In this document: positions 57,513 through 64,000 of the stretch, in pieces | Layout of the letters: every line of letters starts with the position of its first letter | Numbering within the stretch: the stretch's first letter is position 1 | Source of the DNA: Actinophytocola xinjiangensis | Lineage (GTDB): Bacteria; Actinomycetota; Actinomycetes; Mycobacteriales; Pseudonocardiaceae | Reading direction: 5' to 3' | NCBI RefSeq assembly: GCF_001921215.1 | Contig: NZ_MSIF01000032.1 | Location: 1-64,000 of the forward strand | Length of the DNA: 64,000 nucleotides | The notes under the pieces: model-generated | Database searches by the model: none | What the model saw: only the letters and a program-made list of their open reading frames with translations | Told to the model about the DNA's origin: nothing | Made by a program: the position numbers and the translations under genes

Positions 57513-58805
57513 ATGACTGACCCCCGCCGGCGCATCCCGCGTACCGACGTCCTGCTCGCCGACCCCCGGCTGGCCGACGCCGCGCGGCGGATCGGCACAC
57601 CGCTGGTGAAGGCCGCCGTGACCGCCGCGCAGGCCGGGGCCAGGGCCGGCGAGGTCGACGTCGAGCGGATCGCCGACCACGCGCTGGCCGCGCTGCCGGC
57701 CACCGCCTCTGGCCTGCGGCCGGTGCTCAACGCCACCGGCGTGCTGGTGCACACCAACCTGGGCCGCGCGCCGCTGTCGGCCGCCGCGCTCGACGCGGTG
57801 CACGCTGCCGGCGGCACCACCGACGTCGAGTTCGACCTGGACACCGGCCGGCGGGCCCGCCGGGGACGCGGCGCGCTCGGCGCGCTGGCCGAGGCGGTGC
57901 CCGACGCGCAGGCCGTGCACGTGGTCAACAACAACGCCGCCGCGCTGCTGCTGTGCGCCACCGCGTTGGCCGGCGGCAAGGAGATCGTGCTCAGCCGGGG
58001 CGAGCTGGTGGAGATCGGCGACGGGTTCCGGCTCCCCGAACTGCTGGCCGCGACCGGCGCCCGGCTGCGCGAGGTCGGCACGACCAACCGCACGACGGTC
58101 GCCGACTACGCCGCCGCGCTCGGCCAGGACACCGGGTTCGTGCTCAAGGTGCACCCGTCGAACTTCCTGGTCACCGGCTTCACCTCCGGTGCCGAGGTCG
58201 CCGACCTGGCCGCACTCGGCGTGCCGGTGGTCGCCGACATCGGCTCGGGTCTGCTGGCCCCCGACCCGGTCCTGCCCGCCGAGCCGGACGCGGCGACCCT
58301 GCTGCGCGCGGGCGCGGCGCTGGTCACCGCCAGCGGCGACAAGCTGCTCGGCGGCCCGCAGGCCGGGCTGCTGCTCGGCCGGCGTGACCTGGTGGAGGCG
58401 CTGCGCCGGCACCCGGTCGCCCGCGCCCTGCGGGTCGACAAGCTCACCCTGGCCGCGCTGGAGGCGACCCTGCGCGGGCCGGCGCCGCCGGTGCGCGCGG
58501 CACTGCGGGCCGAGCCGACCGGGCTGCGGGACCGCGCGGCGCGGCTGGCCGGCGAGCTGGCGGACCGAGGCGTCGACGCGCGGGCCGTGGACTCGGTCGC
58601 CGTGGTCGGCGGCGGCGGGGCACCGGGCGTCGAACTGCCGAGCGCGGCGGTGAGCCTGCCCGCCGGGTACGCGTCCCGGCTGCGGGCCGGGGACCCACCG
58701 GTGGTCGGCCGGGTCGAACGGGACCGCTGCCTGCTGGACCTGCGCACGGTCGAACCGGCGGAGGACGGACGGTTACGGGACGCGGTACTCGTAGCCACAC
58801 CCTGA
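57513..58805 (+). CDS. selA: L-seryl-tRNA(Sec) selenium transferase
   Basis: Protein of 430 residues. PLP-dependent SelA: NATGVLVHTNLGRAPLS, VVNNNAAALLLCATALAGG, REVGTTNRTTVADY, VADIGSGLL and the PLP lysine in SGDKLLGGPQAGLLLGR (~285). It converts seryl-tRNA(Sec) to selenocysteinyl-tRNA using selenophosphate from the divergent selD. ATG at 57513; an in-frame ATG at 57489 is an alternative. selB and selC are not in the window, and no selenoprotein gene (for example formate dehydrogenase) is adjacent. Confidence 0.93.
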   Translation: MTDPRRRIPRTDVLLADPRLADAARRIGTPLVKAAVTAAQAGARAGEVDVERIADHALAALPATASGLRPVLNATGVLVHTNLGRAPLSAAALDAVHAAGGTTDVEFDLDTGRRARRGRGALGALAEAVPDAQAVHVVNNNAAALLLCATALAGGKEIVLSRGELVEIGDGFRLPELLAATGARLREVGTTNRTTVADYAAALGQDTGFVLKVHPSNFLVTGFTSGAEVADLAALGVPVVADIGSGLLAPDPVLPAEPDAATLLRAGAALVTASGDKLLGGPQAGLLLGRRDLVEALRRHPVARALRVDKLTLAALEATLRGPAPPVRAALRAEPTGLRDRAARLAGELADRGVDARAVDSVAVVGGGGAPGVELPSAAVSLPAGYASRLRAGDPPVVGRVERDRCLLDLRTVEPAEDGRLRDAVLVATP

Positions 58806-58955
58806 TCCGGTTGTCACTCGATAGAGGGAAAATCCGGCAACATCAGGTGTGCCTCGGCGTCGATGGTGGCGAGTCCCGCCGGACGTGGCCTAGGCAGTAA
58901 AGGGTGCGCACCGGACCTCTTCTCCAGCCGGCTCACCCTCGTTGCCGGAACGTGA

Positions 58956-58988
58956 CCGGGCGCCGCACCACGACGGTGCGGCGCCCGG
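58956..58988. terminator. Bidirectional terminator between selA and afsA homologue
   Basis: Perfect 14-bp stem (CCGGGCGCCGCACC with GGTGCGGCGCCCGG) and ACGAC loop, between convergent genes. It can serve both directions. Confidence 0.75.
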
Positions 58989-59003
58989 CCACGGCGTGAC
59001 GTG

Positions 59004-60005
59004 TCAGGACAGGGAAGGCCGCAGCGGCGGGGTCAGTTCGACCTCCGCGTCGGCGATCCGCGCGCCCAGCTGGGTCAGCGTGGCGTGCACCTCGACCACC
59101 CCGTCCGGGGACGTCCCGACGACCGACACCTCGCACTCGGTCAGCGCGTCCAGCTCGGCGAACTCCAGGAACCGCAGCCGGCAGGCGGTCACGGCGGCGA
59201 CCGGCACCGGCAGCGCACCGGCCTGGTGCGCCGCGCTGATCGTGGCCTGCCGGTACATCTCCAGCAGCAGCGACCCGGTGACGTGGTCGTGCGGGTGGTC
59301 GAAGTACGCCGGATGGGTCTCGTCGACGATCAGCGCGAAACGCCGTGGTCCGGCCGGGTGGATCACCATGTTGCGGGTATCCGCCCGGCCGACCTCGGAC
59401 GGCGCCGCCGGCCTCGGCTCCGGCAGCGGGTTCCCCGTGCCGTCGAGCCGTTTGCGGGCGCGTCCCTGGGCGCGCAGGATCTCGTACTCCGCGCGCCGCA
59501 GCATCTGGATCCGGCCGCTGACCTCCATCGCCAGCCGGCCGCCGAGTTCCAGCTCGCCGCGGAACTCCATGACCGTCAGGAACCCCTCGCGCTCCTGGCG
59601 GTCGAGCAGCTCCGCGCGCACCACACCCTCCGGTGGCGAGAGCCGGTTGTCGGCGAACGCGGACAGGTCGTGCACCCGGAAGTCCAGACGTTCCAGGAAC
59701 ATCTTCGTGCCGACCGGGACCTCGCAGTACCGGTGGGCGATCAGGAACGCCGCCTGGCGGCCGACCTCCACCGACACCAGCGGGTCGTGGTCGGCCAGCA
59801 GCCGGTCCGACCACATGCTGTGCGCCCGGGGCAGCTGCGCCCCGAGCACGAACTGGTCCGGTCCGGTCCGGACCGAGTCGGTGATGAACACCTCGGACAG
59901 TGCCCGGACGTGGACGAGCCCTCGGGGCACCGTCTGCTCGTAGGACAGCTCCGGGGTGTCCGACTCCACGGTCGGCGCCTCGCTCATCGTTGGCAGGCCG
60001 TCCAC
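59004..60005 (-). CDS. AfsA-family gamma-butyrolactone biosynthesis protein
   Basis: Protein of 333 residues from GTG 60005, with GGAAGAGGTG upstream (an inner ATG at 59987 lacks a site). Two AfsA hot-dog repeats: VPRGLVHVRALSEVFITDS to FLIAHRYCEVPVGTKMFLE (~28-125), and MVIHPAGPRRFALIVDETHPAYFDHPHDHVTGSLLLEMYRQA (~213-255, with the conserved HP..FDHP..DH..G segment). AfsA condenses a beta-ketoacyl chain with dihydroxyacetone phosphate to start A-factor-type signal synthesis. No TetR-type receptor (ArpA/ScbR) gene is adjacent, so it may serve an unlinked receptor or another product. Confidence 0.87.
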   Translation of the reverse strand: MDGLPTMSEAPTVESDTPELSYEQTVPRGLVHVRALSEVFITDSVRTGPDQFVLGAQLPRAHSMWSDRLLADHDPLVSVEVGRQAAFLIAHRYCEVPVGTKMFLERLDFRVHDLSAFADNRLSPPEGVVRAELLDRQEREGFLTVMEFRGELELGGRLAMEVSGRIQMLRRAEYEILRAQGRARKRLDGTGNPLPEPRPAAPSEVGRADTRNMVIHPAGPRRFALIVDETHPAYFDHPHDHVTGSLLLEMYRQATISAAHQAGALPVPVAAVTACRLRFLEFAELDALTECEVSVVGTSPDGVVEVHATLTQLGARIADAEVELTPPLRPSLS

Positions 60006-60027
60006 GACGCGGTCACCTCTTCCGTTC

Positions 60028-60762
60028 TCAGCTGGTGGCGCGCGCGGCGGCGGCCGTGGTGGGGGCGAGCTGCTCCTCGGCGATGTTCACCAGCACCGCG
60101 GTGACCAGGTCGGGGCGCTCCAGGTGGGCGAAGTGGTTGGTGGGGATGTCCACCACGCGCCCGCAGCGCTCGGCGTGGGCGCGCTGGCGGTCGATCTGGA
60201 TGTCCTCGTCCTGGGTGCAGACGACGAACGTCGACGGGACGTCGGCCCAGGCGCGGCCGTTGGACACCTCGGTGAACGGCAGGATGGCCTGGCGGGTCAG
60301 CCGCTTGAGGGCGCCCTCGGCCAGTTCCTTGTCCGGCAGCGCGGTGATCACCCCGGTCTTGGTGCCGCCCTCGCTGGCGGTGCCGTCCGGGCGGATGTCG
60401 AACTTGGGGACGTCGTTGGGGTTGGTGAAGTCGGCCTCCAGCACCGAGGTGCCGTCCGGCACGACCGCGCTCATGTAGACGAGGTGGTCGACCTTCGGGT
60501 TGTCGGCGGCGGCCTCGGTGATGACGATGCCGCCGTAGGAGTGGCCGACCAGGATCACCGGGCCGTCGGCGCGCTCGATCGCCGCACGCACCGCGTTGAC
60601 GTCGTCGGCGAGCGTGCACTGGGCGGCGTTGTCGCCACAGCTGGGCAGGTCGACCGGAATGCTCTCGATTCCGCGCATCTTCAGCAGGTTCCCGACCTTG
60701 TGCCACCACCACGCGCTGTCGGCGATGAATGCACCGTGAACGAATACCACCGTAGTAGCCAT
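60028..60762 (-). CDS. Alpha/beta-fold hydrolase
   Basis: Protein of 244 residues. TVVFVHGAFIADSAWWWHKV oxyanion-hole region (HGAF), nucleophile elbow VGHSYGGIV (Ser ~94), acid in a late strand (CTQDEDIQI) and catalytic His in TNHFAHLERPDLV (~222). Resembles EstC/hydroxynitrile-lyase-type esterases common in actinomycetes. AAGGAG precedes the ATG at 60762 at an ideal distance. It lies 22 bases upstream of the afsA homologue in the same direction, so co-transcription is likely; it may act on the lactone signal or on a metabolite, which is inference. Confidence 0.85.
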   Translation of the reverse strand: MATTVVFVHGAFIADSAWWWHKVGNLLKMRGIESIPVDLPSCGDNAAQCTLADDVNAVRAAIERADGPVILVGHSYGGIVITEAAADNPKVDHLVYMSAVVPDGTSVLEADFTNPNDVPKFDIRPDGTASEGGTKTGVITALPDKELAEGALKRLTRQAILPFTEVSNGRAWADVPSTFVVCTQDEDIQIDRQRAHAERCGRVVDIPTNHFAHLERPDLVTAVLVNIAEEQLAPTTAAAARATS

Positions 60763-60895
60763 GATGCTCCTTAGAATTGATTTCGCGGGTCCCCTGTGCC
60801 ACCACCGGTTCTCGGGCCCTGCGGGCTTGAGCATCCACCGGTTCGCGGATTCGGGCCAGGCTTCTCGTCGTCGTTTGTAGCGGCCTTCGAGAGCG

Positions 60896-61288
60896 TCATG
60901 CCGCGCGCAGGACGAACACCGGGTGGTCGGCCGGGTCGGGCAGTGCCCGGAAGAACCGGGACACCTGCGAGGCCCAGCGCCGGCGGTAGGCCTCGACGAT
61001 CGGCGCGCGTTCGCCGGCCGGCACCTCGTGTACCGACAACGTGCGTGTCGCGCCGCGTCGTCGCAGCTCACAGGTGCCGGCGGCGCGCAGGTTGCGCACC
61101 CACTGGGACTCCCCGCGCACGGACACGAGGTACTCGCGGCCGTCGTGGTCGAAGACGTTGACCGGCAGGGTCTGGGTGCGGCCGGTGCGCCGCGTGCGGA
61201 CCGCGAGCGTGCTCGCCATCCCGAGTGAGGTTGCCAGTGGGTTGAGCAGGTTGCGGTCAACCCAGTTCGGTGCCAGATAGGACGACAT
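60896..61288 (-). CDS. Deazaflavin (F420)-dependent nitroreductase-family protein
   Basis: Protein of 130 residues. Ddn/split beta-barrel family: STLAVRTRRTGRTQTLPVNVF, REYLVSVRGESQWVRNLRAAG (F420-phosphate region, typically G-x-x-x-x-W-x-x-N-L) and FFRALPDPADHPVFVL. Members reduce enones or quinones with F420H2. ATG at 61288 was preferred over an upstream in-frame start at 61351 because homologues begin shortly before the N-W-V-D-R-N-L segment. It precedes the hydrolase gene in the same direction by 133 bases. Confidence 0.82.
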   Translation of the reverse strand: MSSYLAPNWVDRNLLNPLATSLGMASTLAVRTRRTGRTQTLPVNVFDHDGREYLVSVRGESQWVRNLRAAGTCELRRRGATRTLSVHEVPAGERAPIVEAYRRRWASQVSRFFRALPDPADHPVFVLRAA

Positions 61289-61467
61289 GGTCTCGGATGG
61301 TAACCACGCCCCGGGTCGCCACCGGCCGTTCTCGAGCGGCCGTCGAGCCACTCACCACGACGAGGCGCTAGGCCGCCATTAGCATATCGTGATGCCGCCG
61401 CCACGGCTTTCTTCCGACCTGCCTTGAACGATTCTTTGACCCGTCTTGACGAAATGAGGACTGACAC

Positions 61468-62646
61468 ATGAAGACACTTCGGGGCGGGCCCGTCAACCTG
61501 CCCGCCTTAACGGGCTACCGGTTCATCCTGGCATTCATGGTGATCGCCGCGCACGGTTTCTACTCGGCGCGGCTGTTCGAACCGGGCGCGACCGCCGACG
61601 CGCTGGCGATCATGGCACCGCTGGCGATCATCGCCGTGTCGTCGTTCTTCATCCTCAGCGGGTTCATCCTCACCTGGTCGGCGCCGGAGCGGGACACCAC
61701 GGCCCGGTTCTACCGCCGCCGGTTCTGGAAGATCTTCCCCAACCACGTCGTCACCTTCGGCCTGATGCTGCTGGTGTTCGCGTTCGTCGCGACCGGCGGC
61801 CCGTCACCGGTGTACGGGTTCCAGGACAACCTGGTGAACCTGCCCGAGACGCTGACCAACCTGTTCCTGGTGCAGAACTGGTTCTACGACGCCAGCCACG
61901 TCACCGGGGTGAACTCGCCGGCCTGGTCGATCTCCGCCGAGATGTTCTTCTACCTGCTGTTCCCGGTGATCCTGGTGCTGGTGAAGAAGATCCGGGACAA
62001 CCGGCTGTGGCTGTGGACCGGGCTGGTCGCCGCGCTGGTGCTGCTCGCCCCGCTGCCGACCTACGCCTTCACCGGCCCGGACTACGCCGCATGGGCGCCG
62101 CTGCCGGAGGCGCAGATGTGGCTGGTGTACGCGTTCCCGCCGGTGCGGCTGCTGGAGTTCGTGCTGGGCATCCTGCTGGCGCGGCTGGTCCAGTCCAACC
62201 AGTGGTTCACCATCAAGGTCCGGTACGCGGCGATCCCGCTGGTGGTGATGGTGTTCGCCTCGCCGCAGATCCCGCCGGCCTACCTGTTCGCCGCGGCCTT
62301 CGCACTGCCCTGCGCCCTGCTGATCCCGACGATCGCCATGGTCGACATCCAGGGCCGGCGCAGCTGGTTGGCGAAACCGGCGATGGTGGCGTTGGGTAAC
62401 GCGTCGTTCGCGCTGTACCTGGTGCACGGCCCGATCCTGTACGCGCTGCGTGAGCTGCTCGGCAAGACGGCGACGTTCGACCCGGGGACCGCCACCGCGA
62501 TCGTGCTGGCGTTCATGCTGGTGTCCCAGGCGGCGGCGTTCGCGCTGTACCGGTACTGGGAGATGCCGCTGATGCGCCGCTTCTCCCGCCCGCGCGGTGC
62601 CCAACGGACGGTGCCGGCCGCGCCGGCCGGCGCGCTGGCCACCTGA
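61468..62646 (+). CDS. Acyltransferase 3 family membrane protein
   Basis: Protein of 392 residues with about ten TM helices. Acyl_transf_3 hallmarks: LTGYRFILAFMVIAAHGFY (catalytic-type His ~30), FFILSGFILTWS (S-G-F) and RFYRRRFWKIFPNHVV (R-x-x-R-I-x-P), plus NSPAWSISAEMFFYLLFP. It O-acetylates a sugar, lipid or antibiotic at the membrane. GAGGA precedes ATG 61468. Convergent with the P450 gene across a strong terminator; it may be a tailoring enzyme of a neighbouring metabolite locus. Confidence 0.87.
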   Translation: MKTLRGGPVNLPALTGYRFILAFMVIAAHGFYSARLFEPGATADALAIMAPLAIIAVSSFFILSGFILTWSAPERDTTARFYRRRFWKIFPNHVVTFGLMLLVFAFVATGGPSPVYGFQDNLVNLPETLTNLFLVQNWFYDASHVTGVNSPAWSISAEMFFYLLFPVILVLVKKIRDNRLWLWTGLVAALVLLAPLPTYAFTGPDYAAWAPLPEAQMWLVYAFPPVRLLEFVLGILLARLVQSNQWFTIKVRYAAIPLVVMVFASPQIPPAYLFAAAFALPCALLIPTIAMVDIQGRRSWLAKPAMVALGNASFALYLVHGPILYALRELLGKTATFDPGTATAIVLAFMLVSQAAAFALYRYWEMPLMRRFSRPRGAQRTVPAAPAGALAT

Positions 62647-62656
62647 GTTCCCGCAG

Positions 62657-62690
62657 ACGAAAGGCGGGGCGTACGCGCCCCGCCTTTCGT
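62657..62690. terminator. Bidirectional terminator, 15-bp stem
   Basis: ACGAAAGGCGGGGCG pairs perfectly with CGCCCCGCCTTTCGT around a TACG loop, in the 50-base gap between the convergent acyltransferase and P450 genes. Runs of A and T at the stem base give a usable U tract in both directions; strongest terminator of the window. Confidence 0.88.
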
Positions 62691-62696
62691 GTGCGC

Positions 62697-64000
62697 TCAA
62701 CGCCTCGGGACGACCCTGGTGCGGACCTCACCGGCGGGCCGCAGCGAGATGCCGGCGCTGAGCGCCAGGCGCTCCTGGGTCGGGGCGAAGTCGTAGCGGC
62801 GGACCAGGGCGACCAGCATCAGTGTCGCCTCCAGCATCGCCAGGTGCCGGCCGATGCACGAGCGCGGCCCGCCGCCGAAGGGGAACCACGCGTGCCGGTG
62901 GCGCGCGGCCTCGGCCTCCGGGGTGAACCGCTCGGGGTCGAACACCTCGGGGCGGTCCCAGAACTCCGGGTGCCGGTGGGTGACCCACGGCGAGGTCCAC
63001 ACGTCCGAACCCGGCGGGATCTCGTGGCCCCCGATGACGTCGCCGGTGGAGGTGCGCCGGGACAGGAACGGGATCGACGGGTAGAGCCGCATCGACTCCT
63101 TGAGCACCATCGTCGTGTACGGCAGGCGCGGCAGGTCGGTCGACTCGGCCGGCCGGTCGCCGAGCACCGTGGCGACCTCCTCCTGGACGCGGCGCAGGTG
63201 CTCGGGGTGGCGGGCCAGCAGGTCGAGGGTGAAGGTGAGGGTCGCGCCGGTCGTCTCGTGCCCGGACAGCACGAAGATCAGCACCTGGTCGCGGACCTCC
63301 TCGTCGGTCAGCGGCACCCCGCCGTCGCTGGCCGCCAGCAGCAGCCCGAGCAGGTCGTTGCCGGTGCGCCCGGCGGCGCGGCGGCGACCGATGATCCGGT
63401 CACACATGTCGAACAGGTCGCGCTGGGCGCGGGCGGCCCGCCGGTTGGCCGGCGTCGGCCAGGTCCGGGGCGTGCGCACCGGCGCGAAACCGCGGGTGAG
63501 GATGTACTGGCTGGCGATCGGCAGGCAGCGCGCCACCGGCTCGACGGCGTCGGTGAGGTCGTCGCCGAACAGGACGCGGCCGATCACCTGCAACACCAGG
63601 GCGGTCAGGTCGCGGTGCAGGTCGACGACGGCGCCGCCCGACCACGAACGGACGGTGTAGGCCACCTCCTCGTTGACCAGGTCGGCGTAGTTGTCGACCG
63701 CGCGCGGGGTGAACAGCGGCTGGACCATCCGCCGGTGCCGCAACCACTTCTCGTCCTGGCTGGTGACCAGGCCGTCGCCGAGGATCTGGCGCATCTCCTG
63801 CCAGGGCAGGTTGTCCTTGCGGTAGCCCGAGTTCGCGCTCAGCACGTGGTGGGCGGCGTCGGGGTGGAACACGGCGTGGAAGGCCATCCGCAGGCCGGGC
63901 GGGCCGGCGACGACGTGCACCACGTCGCCGTGGTCGCGGCGGGCGCGTTCCAGCGCGGCGAGCGGGTCGCGGCGCAGTTCCACGACCGGGCCGAGCAGCG
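62697..64000 (-). CDS. Cytochrome P450 (5' end outside window)
   Basis: At least 434 residues; the frame is open to the window edge, so the N-terminus is missing (visible part begins LLGPVVELRRDPLAAL). Heme-binding FPFGGGPRSCIGRHLAMLEA, I-helix FVLSGHETTGATL, ExxR in LKESMRLYP and C-helix WLRHRRMVQPLF (W-x-x-x-R). The FxxGxRxC loop and the overall pattern resemble class II-like, CYP102/CYP4-type bacterial P450s more than CYP105/107 types. It would oxidise a lipid-like or polyketide/terpenoid substrate using a ferredoxin from elsewhere. Confidence 0.88.
   Translation of the reverse strand, partial: LLGPVVELRRDPLAALERARRDHGDVVHVVAGPPGLRMAFHAVFHPDAAHHVLSANSGYRKDNLPWQEMRQILGDGLVTSQDEKWLRHRRMVQPLFTPRAVDNYADLVNEEVAYTVRSWSGGAVVDLHRDLTALVLQVIGRVLFGDDLTDAVEPVARCLPIASQYILTRGFAPVRTPRTWPTPANRRAARAQRDLFDMCDRIIGRRRAAGRTGNDLLGLLLAASDGGVPLTDEEVRDQVLIFVLSGHETTGATLTFTLDLLARHPEHLRRVQEEVATVLGDRPAESTDLPRLPYTTMVLKESMRLYPSIPFLSRRTSTGDVIGGHEIPPGSDVWTSPWVTHRHPEFWDRPEVFDPERFTPEAEAARHRHAWFPFGGGPRSCIGRHLAMLEATLMLVALVRRYDFAPTQERLALSAGISLRPAGEVRTRVVPRR

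Noticed and set aside
58806-58955. selC (tRNA-Sec) after selA
   Set aside because: The interval was read for the long variable arm and a TCA anticodon loop; neither is present.
61421-61440. Third LacI-type operator (TTGAACGATTCTT) before the acyltransferase
   Set aside because: Spacing differs by one base from GAAnCGnTTC and the arms are not symmetrical.

Overview
The window is very GC-rich actinomycete chromosome. GTG and TTG starts are frequent, many genes are coupled through ATGA or GTGA overlaps, third codon positions are almost all G or C, and the content is typical of the group: an LAL-type LuxR regulator, an AfsA-family butyrolactone enzyme, an F420/Ddn-type protein, WXG100-like proteins and a LAxTG sortase substrate. 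A member of the Pseudonocardiaceae (Actinosynnema/Saccharothrix/Actinokineospora-like) fits best. That placement is inference; no rRNA, tRNA, CRISPR array, insertion sequence or phage was found.

Layout. 1-3.2 kb: membrane proteins and a LapA-SulP transporter pair, after a first ORF that looks like an SDR fragment joined to a membrane-protein tail. 3.2-12.8 kb: a LANTG surface protein, then a translationally coupled exported GH38 glycosidase / Asp-box protein / NicO metal exporter operon, a GntR-FCD regulator and an ankyrin lipoprotein. Palindromes centred on GTATAC sit before the glycosidase and ankyrin genes and look like the GntR regulon. 12.9-20 kb: a 1304-residue subtilase and a LAL regulator. 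20-21 kb: a frame-disrupted type VII secretion-associated pair.

21-35 kb: a twelve-gene minus-strand sugar-acid cluster plus a divergent enolase-superfamily gene. It contains an RbsABC-type transporter, a mutarotase, two SDRs, a metallo-beta-lactamase-fold hydrolase, two enolase-superfamily proteins, a LacI regulator, a 2-oxoacid dehydrogenase E1 pair without E2/E3, and a lyase-like toroid/golvesin protein. A LacI-type operator core in its divergent promoter is repeated exactly in front of a GH78 alpha-L-rhamnosidase at 47-50 kb. This suggests one regulon that releases, imports and oxidises a 6-deoxy sugar without phosphorylation.

35-45 kb: a repeat-rich spacer, an XRE/NB-ARC/TPR regulator with an internal 33-bp tandem repeat, a WXG-like protein plus Ntox44 toxin with no obvious immunity gene, an MFS exporter, a YidC paralogue with its small partner, an SGNH lipoprotein, a zeta-toxin kinase carrying a signal peptide, and a Cu/Zn SOD-like protein. 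45-53 kb: an MFS sugar porter, the rhamnosidase, a VOC protein, an ADP-ribosylglycohydrolase and an RDD protein.

53-56.4 kb holds the most unusual block: a tightly coupled minus-strand operon with MauE-like and MauD-like disulfide-maturation proteins. Its third product is a Tat-exported protein with exactly 12 cysteines, resembling the methylamine dehydrogenase light chain, fused to two peptidoglycan-binding domains. Two small membrane proteins follow; no heavy chain is present. 56.5-64 kb: divergent selD/selA without selB or selC, an afsA homologue, an alpha/beta hydrolase, a Ddn-like protein, an acyltransferase-3 and a cytochrome P450 that runs off the window, possibly the edge of a specialised-metabolite locus. 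A 13-bp motif, GTCCAC(A/T)(A/T)CGGAC, occurs six times between 4 and 33 kb and is unexplained.
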